64,000 bases of DNA from Victivallis lenta (GCF_009695545.1 NZ_VUNS01000011.1:1-64000), one strand, 5' to 3'; shown: positions 1 through 8,439, counted from the first letter of the stretch. The notes: generated by a model from the letters alone, not told the origin. Numbers and translations: made by a program.

Positions 1-130
1 AAAAGTAGATTGCTTTACAGCTCATGAGTGCATGGGGAAGGGGGAATTTGCTTTGGAAAGGAAGAATTTTTAAGAAAAAGTCAGAAATACCACAAAACGA
101 CTTGACAAAACCTAACATAGAAGGACAGGT

Positions 131-487
131 ATGGCGCAAACCATGAAAATCCGAATTTACGAAACAGACTTTGAAGGCAATCCTGTCGAATGCACCGGGG
201 AGTATTTTTCCGGGAAGACAGCTCTGGATATCGTCAATGCTATGAAAATGAATCCCTTTCAGGCAAGCCAGACTCCGCTGAATTTCATGCGATGGATGCT
301 TGCAAGTATCGGGCAGGAAAAGTTCGCACTCCCTGACGATGAGGAAAAGGCTTCACTCCTGTTTCTCCAGCGTCTTACAACTCTGGGATACGCCACATTT
401 GTACTTGACGCGGATGAGGTTGATCTTGAGCATCCCATTCCGCCGATGCAGGGAAATCCGAAAAAGCAAGTTCCATCTCCAAAATAA
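131..487 (+). CDS. Unrecognised 118-residue protein
   Basis: I do not recognise a family. The protein is small, soluble and has no signal peptide or membrane segment; it opens with a beta-strand-like stretch (MKIRIYETDF) and ends in a Pro/Lys-rich tail. AAGGA at 121-125 sits five bases before the ATG at 131 and supports this start, although an in-frame ATG at 143 is possible. The long antisense frame over 259-1005 crosses two genes and is treated as a shadow. It lies upstream of a DUF3846-like gene, in the type of small-gene cluster often seen on integrative elements. Existence likely, function unknown. Confidence 0.6.
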   Translation: MAQTMKIRIYETDFEGNPVECTGEYFSGKTALDIVNAMKMNPFQASQTPLNFMRWMLASIGQEKFALPDDEEKASLLFLQRLTTLGYATFVLDADEVDLEHPIPPMQGNPKKQVPSPK

Positions 488-603
488 GACTGGAATATAT
501 ATCTGATTATTAATCGGTTGCGACTGGATATAACAACAACCCATGGCATTGTATGCCACACGAACGGAGCATGGGGCTTCGGTCGGAAACCGGAGAGTTT
601 TTT

Positions 604-1032
604 ATGAGAGCAATTTTCATCAACGCCGTCGACCGGAAGGTCGAAGAAATCCAAATCGAAAACGAGCTTCATGCATTTTATGAGCGCATCGGATGCGACA
701 TGATCCAGTGCCTTGATGTCGGAGCGAACCATGTTTTGGTCTGCGACGAGGAAGGCCGCCTCCGGAACTGGAAGGTCGGATTCCGGTGGCCCGGATCCGA
801 AGGAATCGCCGGGAATGCCCTGCTGGTCTGCGTGGACAAGAACGACGACTTCACCGATGCAAAAGTCCCAAGAATTCTGATCGAACGCAACATCAAATTC
901 CTCGACCTGGAAAAGACGCCGCTCCCGCCGCCCGCCTTCGGATGCGCTTTTATCCCGGATTTGAGTCCGGAAAGCATCGAGGCGGCAAGGGCGGAAGCCA
1001 TGCACGATCTCTTACGCAAACGCGGGTGCTGA
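604..1032 (+). CDS. DUF3846-like protein
   Basis: 142 residues. The N-terminal 40 residues (MRAIFINAVDRKVEEIQIEN, then a segment on a possible helix with CDMIQCLDVG) follow the DUF3846 pattern of a strand, a short acidic loop and the phrase E-I-x-I-E-N. The centre has the GNALLVCVD segment also typical of that family. Function of DUF3846 is not known; members are common on plasmids, phages and conjugative elements. The start at 604 is preferred over an upstream one at 553 because GGAGAG at 592-597 is correctly spaced. A hairpin follows the gene. Confidence 0.7.
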   Translation: MRAIFINAVDRKVEEIQIENELHAFYERIGCDMIQCLDVGANHVLVCDEEGRLRNWKVGFRWPGSEGIAGNALLVCVDKNDDFTDAKVPRILIERNIKFLDLEKTPLPPPAFGCAFIPDLSPESIEAARAEAMHDLLRKRGC

Positions 1033-1042
1033 GCATCGGAAA

Positions 1043-1070
1043 GCCGGGGGCTTCCGCTCCCGGCGGTTTT
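1043..1070 (+). terminator. Possible Rho-independent terminator
   Basis: GCCGGG (1043-1048) pairs with CCCGGC (1059-1064) around a 10-base loop, followed by GGTTTT. It sits just after the stop of the DUF3846-like gene. The T-run is short, so termination may be partial. Confidence 0.45.
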
Positions 1071-1179
1071 CACTGGAAAATATCACTTTCTTTCGGGAAA
1101 AAATCGTAGAATGAACTGGATATTCCGAAAAGCCATGCAAATATACGCTCATGGAAAAAATCGCAGGAAAGGAACTGAA

Positions 1180-1611
1180 ATGAAGGGGTTATACGCATAT
1201 TTCGCATACGGAAGCAACCTGCTGCCGGAGAGGTTGTTTCAGCGTTGCCCGACGGCGGTTCCATATGCTCCGGCGATTCTGCCGAACTACCGTCTGACCG
1301 AACGGCTTTATGCCGATGTCGACTATGCACCGGGAGAACAAGTTCACGGGTTTGTATATCTTCTCCGGGCGCATGACGTGGCGCGTCTTGACCGCTACGA
1401 GGGATATCCGCAGATTTACCGCCGTTACACCGTGGATGTGATCCTCGACGACGGGACGGAACTGCCCGCGCTGATTTACGAAATGACTCCGAAAACCAAG
1501 GAAATCCGCAACAGATTACCCTATCCGGAAGAGTATCGGAAGATCTGCCGTGAGGGGGCGAATCTTCACAGAATCAAAAATCATTTTATCAGAAAAAGGA
1601 GGCGCAAATGA
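1180..1611 (+). CDS. Gamma-glutamylcyclotransferase-fold (AIG2-like) protein, first of pair
   Basis: 143 residues. The family signature YFAYGSNL is at the N-terminus, followed by the substrate-loop pattern VHGFVYLLRAHDVARLDRYE and GYPQIYRR, which is typical of GGCT/AIG2-like enzymes where the Glu of LDRYEGY acts as the general base. Such proteins cyclise gamma-glutamyl amines or peptides to 5-oxoproline, but substrate cannot be set here. Start at 1180 is chosen because AGGAAAGG (1165-1172) precedes it; the frame is open to 1111. It overlaps the next gene by four bases (ATGA), so the two are translationally coupled. Confidence 0.85.
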   Translation: MKGLYAYFAYGSNLLPERLFQRCPTAVPYAPAILPNYRLTERLYADVDYAPGEQVHGFVYLLRAHDVARLDRYEGYPQIYRRYTVDVILDDGTELPALIYEMTPKTKEIRNRLPYPEEYRKICREGANLHRIKNHFIRKRRRK

Positions 1612-1976
1612 AAAAAGAAACTGTCCTGATCGCCGCATACGGCACTCTTCGTTCCGGTGAACGGAATGAACGTTTCTGCCGGAATGCCATTTCCCGCAGA
1701 ATCGCAACGATTTCCGGAACACTCTATGACACGGGATGGGGATTCCCGGCATTTGTCCCGAAAGGCGATACCCCGGTCACTGTTGAGCTGATTGCAATCC
1801 CGATCCGAGACTGGGCGGATGTCGACCGGCTGGAAGGCTATCCCCGCCTCTACGATCGTGTTCTGACGGATTTCCGCCTGCCGGACGGTTCGACTGTTCA
1901 GGCATGGATCTACACCATAAACCATCTGCCGGAGCAGGCTAAAGTCATCCCCTCCGGCGACTGGAAAGCGAGGTGA
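1608..1976 (+). CDS. Gamma-glutamylcyclotransferase-fold (AIG2-like) protein, second of pair
   Basis: 122 residues, a distant paralogue of the preceding protein. It carries AAYGTLRSGERN at the N-terminus (the YGTL form of the AIG2 signature) and VDRLEGYPRLYDR with the catalytic-type Glu. Shorter than its neighbour and without its basic C-terminal tail. Its GAAGG-type upstream region lies inside the previous gene, and the ATGA overlap implies coupled expression. Two adjacent diverged copies suggest either hetero-oligomer formation or separate substrates; this is inference. Confidence 0.85.
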   Translation: MKKETVLIAAYGTLRSGERNERFCRNAISRRIATISGTLYDTGWGFPAFVPKGDTPVTVELIAIPIRDWADVDRLEGYPRLYDRVLTDFRLPDGSTVQAWIYTINHLPEQAKVIPSGDWKAR

Positions 1977-1979
1977 ACC

Positions 1980-2189
1980 ATGGAAAAGACTGTCCTTGTT
2001 GAACTGACCTCAAAACAGATCAAGCTGACAGAAGGAATCGTACTGGTGGTGCTGTTCGGAAGCATCGCCGCCGGACTGGGGCTGATGTATCTCTGGTTCC
2101 CGCTCGGTATCGCGATGTTCTGCATCGCTGGAATTGCCTTCCTCGCATTCTGCGGTATCCGCGTCTGGCGGTGGTGGGTGAACGGATAA
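1980..2189 (+). CDS. Small two-helix membrane protein
   Basis: 69 residues. Two hydrophobic stretches are visible, IVLVVLFGSIAAGLGLMYLW and LGIAMFCIAGIAFLAF, separated by a short turn containing Pro. The tail is basic and aromatic (RVWRWWVNG). It starts three bases after the second AIG2-like gene and belongs to the same transcript. No family recognised; small inner-membrane proteins of this kind occur in mobile-element gene clusters. Confidence 0.7.
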   Translation: MEKTVLVELTSKQIKLTEGIVLVVLFGSIAAGLGLMYLWFPLGIAMFCIAGIAFLAFCGIRVWRWWVNG

Positions 2190-2252
2190 TGACAACCCAC
2201 TCCTTCGGAAAGAGGTGGAAAAACAAGCTCCCCCCGCGGGAACCGATACTGC

Positions 2253-2339
2253 ATGCGGGTCTACTTCTTCTGGGATGAGAAAAGCAATCAAGTCGTGGTC
2301 GGATGGCTCCCGTCATATCTCAGCAACCGGATCAGCTGA
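2253..2339 (+). CDS. Short ORF or remnant, 28 residues
   Basis: Open frame from ATG 2253 giving MRVYFFWDEKSNQVVVGWLP and a short tail. The frame is open back to 2193 without another start. The aromatic strand followed by a charged turn and VVVGWLP resembles the end of a small folded protein, so this may be the C-terminal remnant of a decayed gene. No family call. It is the only coding-like segment in the 370-base gap between the membrane protein and the HTH gene. Confidence 0.25.
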   Translation: MRVYFFWDEKSNQVVVGWLPSYLSNRIS

Positions 2340-2397
2340 AAACGCTTCTTCCCCCTGAGCAGAAAAATATTTTCATGCCTGATACTTTCCTGATGAG

Positions 2398-2421
2398 AAA
2401 CTGTCTCGAACAGTTTTTAAA
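2398..2421 (+). terminator. Weak hairpin with T-run
   Basis: AAACTG (2398-2403) pairs with CAGTTT (2411-2416) over a 7-base loop and is followed by TTAAA. It could end the transcript of the small-gene cluster before the restriction-modification operon. Confidence 0.3.
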
Positions 2422-2558
2422 GCCAACAAATACCGATAAATCAATATAAAACCCTATCAAAACCATATATTTTCCATCTGTTCTCCTTGAATATTTCAAT
2501 GGCAGCAGTATGTTACGGGTATGACATTACTCATGGTGAAAATCGTGGAGCAGTCTCA

Positions 2559-2753
2559 ATGATGGATGAAAGATGGCTTTCGGTTGACGAGATCGCAGAA
2601 TATCTTGGAGTCGGCCGGGAAACAATTTACAACTGGATCGAGAAAAGAGCAATGCCAGCCCATAAAGTCGGCAGATGCTGGAAATTCAAGCGGCAGGAAG
2701 TTGATGCCTGGGTGGAGTCCGGAAAAGCTGCCGAAGGGTGTGGTGCGCTATGA
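2559..2753 (+). CDS. Excisionase-type helix-turn-helix DNA-binding protein
   Basis: 64 residues. It is a textbook short MerR/excisionase HTH: RWLSVDEIAEYLGVGRETIY, then NWIEKRAMPAHKVG and WKFKRQEVDAWVES. This fold binds DNA through the first helix pair and the wing. GGAG at 2547-2550 fits a start at 2559; the frame is open back to 2487. The stop overlaps the methyltransferase start (ATGA at 2750-2753). The location at the head of a restriction-modification operon suggests a controller-like role, or it may be a leftover element excisionase; the sequence cannot decide. Confidence 0.85.
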   Translation: MMDERWLSVDEIAEYLGVGRETIYNWIEKRAMPAHKVGRCWKFKRQEVDAWVESGKAAEGCGAL

Positions 2754-3967
2754 TGAAAAAATCAATGGATGATGATATCCTGAGACAGAAAATCATCGCA
2801 CTGCTGAAAGAATCCGGCTCTACCTCGTCGGACAGCGATTTGAACGCGGCTGTCATGAACATGCTGAAAATCCTGCCGCCGCCTGTCGTCAAACTGGATG
2901 CGAAGAATTCCCTTCCGGTCAGTTCATGTCTGCTTGAAAATGAAATCCCGTATCCTCCTCCAAAGAAAGCTGATTTTACTTTCATCGACCTGTTTGCCGG
3001 AATAGGCGGATTCCGTCTTGCATTTCAAAAGGCCGGGGGACGGAGCATTTTCAGTTCGGAATGGGATGAGGCGGCACAAAAGACTTACGAGGCAAATTAC
3101 GGAGAAATTCCCGTCGGCGACATCCGCGCCGTTGACAAAGATGCCATTCCCGCCCATGATGTGCTTTGTGCGGGATTTCCCTGCCAGCCGTTTTCTCTTG
3201 CCGGAGTGTCAAAAAAGAACTCAATGGGACGCGCGACAGGCTTTGAAGATCAGACACAGGGAACGCTGTTTTTTGAAATCAAGGAAATCCTGGCAAGAAA
3301 ACGCCCTGCGGCATTCATGCTTGAAAATGTCAAAAACCTGTTCCGTCACGATCAGGGGAGGACATTTGAAATCATCCGGCATACCCTTGAAGATGTTCTT
3401 GGCTACGTTGTCAACTGGCGGATTGTCGATGGCAGCAAATGGGTCCCGCAGCATCGGGAACGTCTGTTTATTGTCGGATACAACCCTGACCTGATAGACA
3501 TCAGAAAAGAAGATATTTTCATCCCCGTTGAGCCGCTCATTGAGGAGCATTACAAGGCGAAACAGCTCAAGGACATTATTCTGCCTCATGTGGACGGATA
3601 CACACTCGGCCCGGGGACATGGGATACGCTTGAACGTCATAAGGCGCACCACGAGGCGGAAGGAAACGGCTTCGGCTACGGACTGCATCATGTTCCAATC
3701 AAAGAGAATGAAATAACAAGAACCATTTCCGCCCGCTATCACAAGGACGGAGCGGAAATTCTCATTGAGCAGCCGGGGAACCGTCCCCGCCGTCTGACCG
3801 TCGAAGAGGCAATGCAGTTGCAGGGCTATGATCCGGAACATTTCCTGTTCCCCGTCTCCAGGACTCAGGCATACAAACAAATCGGGAACAGCGTTGTATG
3901 GCCCGCGATTCATTCATGCGCATTGGAAATAGCAAGAGTTTTGAGAACCCGGAGAAAAGCAAAATGA
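2750..3967 (+). CDS. dcm: DNA (cytosine-5-)-methyltransferase, Dcm/M.EcoRII type
   Basis: 405 residues. Transfers a methyl group from AdoMet to C5 of cytosine in the host recognition site. Motif I DLFAGIGGFRLAF begins at residue 80; motif IV GFPCQPFS has the catalytic Cys145; motif VI is ENVKNL, motif VIII QHRERLFIVG, motif X QAYKQIGNSVVWP. The 75-residue helical N-terminal extension before motif I is like that of Dcm and M.EcoRII. Site specificity is inferred as CCWGG-like from the EcoRII-type partner and Vsr downstream. ATG at 2750 overlaps the previous stop; a GTG at 2738 is less likely. It overlaps the endonuclease gene by four bases. Confidence 0.95.
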   Translation: MMKKSMDDDILRQKIIALLKESGSTSSDSDLNAAVMNMLKILPPPVVKLDAKNSLPVSSCLLENEIPYPPPKKADFTFIDLFAGIGGFRLAFQKAGGRSIFSSEWDEAAQKTYEANYGEIPVGDIRAVDKDAIPAHDVLCAGFPCQPFSLAGVSKKNSMGRATGFEDQTQGTLFFEIKEILARKRPAAFMLENVKNLFRHDQGRTFEIIRHTLEDVLGYVVNWRIVDGSKWVPQHRERLFIVGYNPDLIDIRKEDIFIPVEPLIEEHYKAKQLKDIILPHVDGYTLGPGTWDTLERHKAHHEAEGNGFGYGLHHVPIKENEITRTISARYHKDGAEILIEQPGNRPRRLTVEEAMQLQGYDPEHFLFPVSRTQAYKQIGNSVVWPAIHSCALEIARVLRTRRKAK

Positions 3968-5181
3968 ACCTTGAAATGCGTTGCAAAAACATTTCTTTGA
4001 CTCGTTTTCTTGAGCTTCTGGATCAGGATAAACTGTTCTGGCTTGTCAAACGTCTTTCCGGAAACGACACGGGAATTACAGGGGGGCACCAGTCCGGGAT
4101 TTACGTCCCCCGCCAGTTTATGGAGGCGGTCGTTCCTGCGGTTGTGACTACGGAGCAATACAACCCGACGCAGGAAATCTCGTGCTATATTCCAAGTCAG
4201 GACTGCCTGAAAACCGGAATTCAGGCGAAATACTACAACAACAAGTATTTTCCTGAAATGAAACTGAAAAAGAAGTATGACGAATTCCGGCTGACCAGAT
4301 GGGTGGGAACTCCATTGCAGGATGTGGAAAACACCGGCAGCATCTGCATCCTTGCCGGAACATGCAGAAACGGGGAAACGGAATTGCTCGGCTGGGTGAG
4401 CAATACGGCGGAAGAAGAGGAGCTCATCGAATACTGGCTTGGCAAAGAAGTGGAGCCGGGACAGATGTATCTATCCTCCGCGTCAGCTGAAAAAAGCGAT
4501 CTGCCTCTTTTGAAACAGCTGCCGGTTTCATGGCTGAAAACATTCCCGACCGGGCGTGATATTTTTGAATTTATCGAAACGCGCTTCCCTCAAAGCTCGT
4601 GGGCAAAGTCCATTGACGAGCTGCTGCTGAAAAGGAGGGCGATGGAATTCGATATCTTTTCCGAGGTTGAGAGACACAATGTTATGCCGAACATCAAAGA
4701 CGGTTTTACATCGGTGGATGAATTCATCAAATATGCCAACAGCGTGGCAAATCGGAGAAAATCCCGTGCCGGGACATCCCTTGAACTGCATCTGGAGAGC
4801 ATCTTTCGGTACGAACAGCTGAAATTTGAAGCTCAGGTCATTACTGAGCAGAACAAAAAGCCGGACTTTATATTCCCTTCGGGGAAGGACTATCACAATC
4901 CGGCATTTCCCAGCGCAAAACTGCATATGCTCGCATCGAAAACCTGTTGCAAGGATCGGTGGCGGCAGGTTATTTCCGAAGCGGACAGAATTGAAAATAA
5001 ACATCTGTTCACCTTGCAGCAGGGTGTTTCTTCAAACCAGCTCGCTGAAATGTACCAGCACGGAATTATATTGGTCGTCCCACAGCCGATAATCACGTCT
5101 TTCCCGGAAGATTACCGTACCAAAATCATGAATTTGACAAATTTCGTTGATTTCATAAAAGAGAGTCAACAAGCTGTGTGA
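3964..5181 (+). CDS. Type II restriction endonuclease, EcoRII-like
   Basis: 405 residues, close to the length of EcoRII. The C-terminal half has the EcoRII-C arrangement: RAGTSLELHLE, then KPDFIFPS with Asp301, and LASKTCCKDRWRQVISEADR with Lys326 and Lys330, matching the D-x(n)-K-x3-K catalytic set of that family. The N-terminal ~170 residues would be the effector-binding domain that makes EcoRII need two sites. GGAG at 3951-3954 supports ATG 3964, which overlaps the methyltransferase stop; an in-frame start at 3898 would overlap it more. Cleavage of unmethylated foreign DNA is the expected role. Exact recognition sequence is inference. Confidence 0.92.
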   Translation: MNLEMRCKNISLTRFLELLDQDKLFWLVKRLSGNDTGITGGHQSGIYVPRQFMEAVVPAVVTTEQYNPTQEISCYIPSQDCLKTGIQAKYYNNKYFPEMKLKKKYDEFRLTRWVGTPLQDVENTGSICILAGTCRNGETELLGWVSNTAEEEELIEYWLGKEVEPGQMYLSSASAEKSDLPLLKQLPVSWLKTFPTGRDIFEFIETRFPQSSWAKSIDELLLKRRAMEFDIFSEVERHNVMPNIKDGFTSVDEFIKYANSVANRRKSRAGTSLELHLESIFRYEQLKFEAQVITEQNKKPDFIFPSGKDYHNPAFPSAKLHMLASKTCCKDRWRQVISEADRIENKHLFTLQQGVSSNQLAEMYQHGIILVVPQPIITSFPEDYRTKIMNLTNFVDFIKESQQAV

Positions 5182-5183
5182 CA

Positions 5184-5603
5184 ATGGATTCCCTGACCAA
5201 AGAAAAACGAAGCTGGAACATGAGCCGGATTCGGTCGAATGACACGACACCGGAACTCGCAGTGCGATCGTTCCTCTTCCGGCACGGATTCCGCTTCCGA
5301 CTTCATGTCAAAAGTCTGCCGGGACATCCCGACATTGTCCTTCCAAAATACAAAACAGTTATTGAGGTTCGCGGTTGTTTTTGGCATCGGCATCCCGGAT
5401 GCCGACAGGCAACCATGCCGTCCTCAAATGTTGAATTCTGGCAGAAGAAATTCAAACAGAATGTCGACAGAGACAAGGAGACGGAAAAACAGCTGAACGA
5501 GCTCGGTTGGAATCTAATCGTGGTTTGGGAATGCGAGCTGAAATCAGATGAATTTCTAAAATCCCTTCCATCCTTAATTCTTAATAAAAGGAATTGCCAA
5601 TGA
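5184..5603 (+). CDS. vsr: Very short patch repair endonuclease Vsr
   Basis: 139 residues. Nicks next to T in T:G mismatches produced by deamination of 5-methylcytosine, so that repair restores C. Family features are all present: SLTKEKRSWNMSRIRSNDTT at the start, TPELAVRSFLFRHGFRFRLH, the metal-binding GHPDIVLPKYKTVIEVRGCF, and zinc ligands WHRHPGC plus the late VVWECE. Gene overlaps the endonuclease stop if GTG 5178 is used; ATG 5184 is the alternative adopted here. Its presence next to a C5 methyltransferase is the classical arrangement and protects the methylated sites from mutation. Confidence 0.95.
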   Translation: MDSLTKEKRSWNMSRIRSNDTTPELAVRSFLFRHGFRFRLHVKSLPGHPDIVLPKYKTVIEVRGCFWHRHPGCRQATMPSSNVEFWQKKFKQNVDRDKETEKQLNELGWNLIVVWECELKSDEFLKSLPSLILNKRNCQ

Positions 5604-6460
5604 ATTATGGGAAATCACTTTCCGAGCAGGAATTAAAATCAATAGCCAGTGTTTTGGGAGCAACAGAAAGCATTCTCTCTAAAGCGAACCTTAAGGATTT
5701 AATGATTCAGGAGAAACTCCACATCGTAGACGACGGATACCGAAGCAACCAATACGTTTATCGATTGGGGCTGAATAAGCGAGATTGGCTTTACAATTGT
5801 TTTGCCGAGACCTGTAATCAAGAGCAGAGTTTCGACAAAATTTATCGTTTTATTGAAGCTGCAATGAATCCAATTAGATATGCTGCTGACTCCGACAGAT
5901 CGAAATATTTTTCACTCAAGGAAGAATTGAATAAAGTTTTGCTTTTAATTGGACTTTTTGTAGATGAAAGAGGTAAACTTTTGCCTACGAAACAAGCCTC
6001 GACTCTTGAGGAGGTTGATGAGCGTGTCAATCACCTTAATGCAGAATTGCAAAAGAGATGCATCCATTACGAAGTGAAAAAGTATTGCAAGAAAGAGCTT
6101 CTTCAAAAGGATTTCTTCGATGCCGTATTTGAGGCGTCAAAAGGGCTTGCTCAACGAGTACGTGAAATTTCTGGCATGCAAGGGGATGGAGGACAACTTT
6201 TTCAACAAGCATTTTCCTTAAAGAATCCAAGTTTATTTTTTAATTCTCTTAGGACTGAGTCCGAGAAAAGTGAATTTACCGGACTGAGCGAGTTACTTCA
6301 GGCTATTTTCCACCTCGTCCGTAATCCCGCAGCCCATACACCTAAAATCAACTGGAAAGTAGAAGAGGAAAAGGCTCTTGACATTCTGACAGTCATTTCA
6401 TTTGCTCATAAGTATCTCGATGAATGTCGTCAGATGCCTGGGAAGTTGACCCAAAAATAG
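5600..6460 (+). CDS. TIGR02391-like protein of the restriction-modification operon
   Basis: 286 residues. The C-terminal third has the TIGR02391 (Ymh-type) pattern: GGQLFQQAFSLKNPSLFFN, ESEKSEFTGLSELLQAIFHL and the conserved VRNPAAHTPK. These proteins are of unknown biochemical function and recur beside restriction, abortive infection and phage genes. The first 170 residues are unrecognised and partly helical. Start ATG 5600 overlaps the Vsr stop by four bases, after AAAAGGA at 5586-5591. Base composition is clearly more AT-rich than the flanking genes, a sign of separate acquisition. Might be an RNA/DNA sensor or accessory defence factor; this is inference. Confidence 0.75.
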   Translation: MNYGKSLSEQELKSIASVLGATESILSKANLKDLMIQEKLHIVDDGYRSNQYVYRLGLNKRDWLYNCFAETCNQEQSFDKIYRFIEAAMNPIRYAADSDRSKYFSLKEELNKVLLLIGLFVDERGKLLPTKQASTLEEVDERVNHLNAELQKRCIHYEVKKYCKKELLQKDFFDAVFEASKGLAQRVREISGMQGDGGQLFQQAFSLKNPSLFFNSLRTESEKSEFTGLSELLQAIFHLVRNPAAHTPKINWKVEEEKALDILTVISFAHKYLDECRQMPGKLTQK

Positions 6461-6491
6461 AAAATAAAAAGTGGCAGGAGCTTCGATAATA

Positions 6492-6860
6492 ATGGGACTT
6501 GATATCTACATCAGCAGAAAAACATCGTCCGGCAAGGAATGCCTTATCCACTGGCACAAATTCGGGCCTCTGGCCGAATGGCTCAGGAAAAAGATTTACG
6601 ATGGGAAACTGGACTGCAATGAGCGCCCCCTGGATTACCTTGCGCTGGTGTCTTTGCACGAAAACTGCGTTGCCGCGCTGGATTCAGAGAATTGGAAAGA
6701 GAAAATGCAGGAACAGCTTTTCCCCGTAAAGTCGGATTTCGCCTGGACGGGGCGGCGTGAACTTGCCTATTTAAAGATGATGGAGGCTATCGCCGAGGAC
6801 ATTGAAGATGTGTCCCAACCGGGAGACGGGGAAGAACTGCTGATTCAGATAACGTATTGA
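6492..6860 (+). CDS. Unrecognised 122-residue protein
   Basis: Begins MGLDIYISRKT and has a HWHKFGPLAEWLR segment; short proteins with this opening are scattered on phages and mobile elements but I cannot name a function. Soluble, acidic C-terminus (GDGEELLIQITY). GGAG at 6477-6480 supports ATG 6492. Stands alone between the restriction operon and the Bro-N gene on the same strand. Confidence 0.6.
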   Translation: MGLDIYISRKTSSGKECLIHWHKFGPLAEWLRKKIYDGKLDCNERPLDYLALVSLHENCVAALDSENWKEKMQEQLFPVKSDFAWTGRRELAYLKMMEAIAEDIEDVSQPGDGEELLIQITY

Positions 6861-6870
6861 GTGATGTACC

Positions 6871-6954
6871 ATGAACCACGAGCAAATCAAGACTATCAAA
6901 CATAAGGTCGTGTATATTAAGGATAGAAGGCATAAAGATGAGCGAAACGGGTAA
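6871..6954 (+). CDS. Possible leader ORF, 27 residues
   Basis: ATG at 6871 opens a strongly basic peptide (MNHEQIKTIKHKVVYIKDRR and a charged tail) that ends 17 bases inside the Bro-N gene. It may be a small coupled leader or simply chance; no homologue recognised. Confidence 0.2.
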   Translation: MNHEQIKTIKHKVVYIKDRRHKDERNG

Positions 6955-7786
6955 AAAATCCCTTGTGGTCTTTCAGGACAAGACTATTCGCCGGACATTG
7001 CACAATGATGAATGGTATTTTGCCGTGGTTGATGTTGTAGCGGTTTTGACGGACAGTGTCAATCCGACGGATTACATCAAAAAAATCCGTCGCCGCGATC
7101 CGATACTCGCGCAAGGGTGGGGACAAATTGTCACCCCCCTTTCCATCGAAACGGCTGGCGGGGTTCAAAAGGTGAACTGTGCCAATGTCAAAGGACTGTT
7201 CCGTATCATCCAGTCCATCCCATCGCCCAAAGCAGAACCGTTCAAGCAGTGGCTGGCGCAAGTTGGCTACGACCGGGTGTTGGAGATCGAAAATCCCGAA
7301 CTCGCCCAGGAACGCATGAAAGAACTCTATGAGCAGAAAGGTTATCCAAAGGATTGGATTGACAAGCGGTTGCGCGGTATCGCCATTCGCCAGAATCTCA
7401 CCGATGAATGGAAAGCGCGAGGTATCACCGATGAACGAGATTTTGCCATCCTTACTGCGGAAATCAGCAAGGCAACTTTCGGTATGACGCCGTCTGCCTA
7501 CAAAATCTACAAAGGATTGAATTCACCGAATCAAAATCTCCGCGACCATATGACAGACCTGGAACTGATTTTCACCATGCTCGGCGAACGTGTCACTACG
7601 GAACTTTCCAAACAGGAAAAACCTACCTCCATGCCGGGACATAAATCGGTGGCGCAACGAGGCGGCAGGGTTGCCGGGAATGCCAGAAAAGAGACGGAAA
7701 AAGAATTAGGGCACTCCATTATATCCGAAGAAAATCATCTCTCCAACGATGAACTGCCTGGAATCGGAGAAGGCGAAGATAAATGA
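6938..7786 (+). CDS. Bro-N domain (phage antirepressor-like) protein
   Basis: 282 residues. The N-terminal ~110 residues form a Bro-N DNA-binding domain: RRTLHNDEWYFAVVDVVAVL, TDSVNPTDYIKKIRRRD, then GLFRIIQSIPSPKAEPFKQW and the end of the domain. The C-terminal part (IDKRLRGIAIRQNLTDEWKA, FGMTPSAYKIYKGL, LRDHMTDLELIF) matches the long Bro proteins common in anaerobic bacteria and related to DinD. GAAGG at 6926-6930 precedes ATG 6938. It overlaps the next gene by four bases, suggesting a two-gene unit. Likely a DNA-binding regulator or antirepressor inherited from a phage. Confidence 0.85.
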   Translation: MSETGKKSLVVFQDKTIRRTLHNDEWYFAVVDVVAVLTDSVNPTDYIKKIRRRDPILAQGWGQIVTPLSIETAGGVQKVNCANVKGLFRIIQSIPSPKAEPFKQWLAQVGYDRVLEIENPELAQERMKELYEQKGYPKDWIDKRLRGIAIRQNLTDEWKARGITDERDFAILTAEISKATFGMTPSAYKIYKGLNSPNQNLRDHMTDLELIFTMLGERVTTELSKQEKPTSMPGHKSVAQRGGRVAGNARKETEKELGHSIISEENHLSNDELPGIGEGEDK

Positions 7787-8439
7787 GTCATAAGCAGGAC
7801 AAAGCCGCCAAACGCAAAGCAAAGCTGAAGGCGCGGAAATTTCACGCTGAGCAACATCGTCTGTACCAGAGCGGACGTATCGCCGATGCGCTCATGGATC
7901 TGTGTGCCGATGTTCTGCCGGAGTATGTCGACGATTCCAGGGGGATCGACCTTGTCGGGCGCAATATTCTCTGGCGCATGGGCATGGTCGCGTGGAATAT
8001 CGCCGTCACCGGCCGCCGGGAGATTGATGAATCCTCTATCAACACGATGAAGCTGGATGAGGAATCCCGGAGGATGGTGCGGGATGAAGTCAACGCGCTT
8101 GTCCGGCTCAAATACAAGAAATATCCTGATCTCCGGACCTCCATTTCAAATGTATCCGCTGTCAATGCCGCCGGAGTTGCAAAGCTGAAAGTTGTTCTCG
8201 GCGATACATTCCCTGCTGTGTCCATTCCTGATTTTACCGATGAATCCGGACTTCTTACACCGGAACAACTTCTTGCCAAACGCAAGGCATTGGGACTCTC
8301 GCAGGTTAAGTTTGCCGCCGCGCTCAACGTTTCCGTGAAGAAGGTCTCCGCATGGGAGCATGGGAAGGCCGAACCAAGTGAGGATGAAATAGAAAAGATA
8401 GCCGCTCTTTTTCGTGAGAAAGTTTGCTGCAACAAATGA
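7783..8439 (+). CDS. XRE-type HTH regulator with unknown N-terminal domain
   Basis: 218 residues. The C-terminal ~60 residues are an XRE-type helix-turn-helix: LTPEQLLAKRKALGLSQVKF, AAALNVSVKKVSAWEHGKAE. The N-terminal ~150 residues start with a lysine-rich stretch (DKAAKRKAKLKARKFHAEQH) and are helical and unrecognised. It overlaps both neighbours by four bases (Bro-N upstream, Y-family polymerase downstream), so the three are probably co-expressed. An antitoxin-like or SOS-linked repressor of this operon is plausible, but this is inference. Confidence 0.75.
   Translation: MSHKQDKAAKRKAKLKARKFHAEQHRLYQSGRIADALMDLCADVLPEYVDDSRGIDLVGRNILWRMGMVAWNIAVTGRREIDESSINTMKLDEESRRMVRDEVNALVRLKYKKYPDLRTSISNVSAVNAAGVAKLKVVLGDTFPAVSIPDFTDESGLLTPEQLLAKRKALGLSQVKFAAALNVSVKKVSAWEHGKAEPSEDEIEKIAALFREKVCCNK

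Noticed and set aside
102-130. TTGACA as a promoter -35 box
   Set aside because: No -10-like box at a fitting distance before the ATG at 131.
259-1005. 248-residue antisense ORF
   Set aside because: Overlaps two better supported + strand genes with good ribosome sites.
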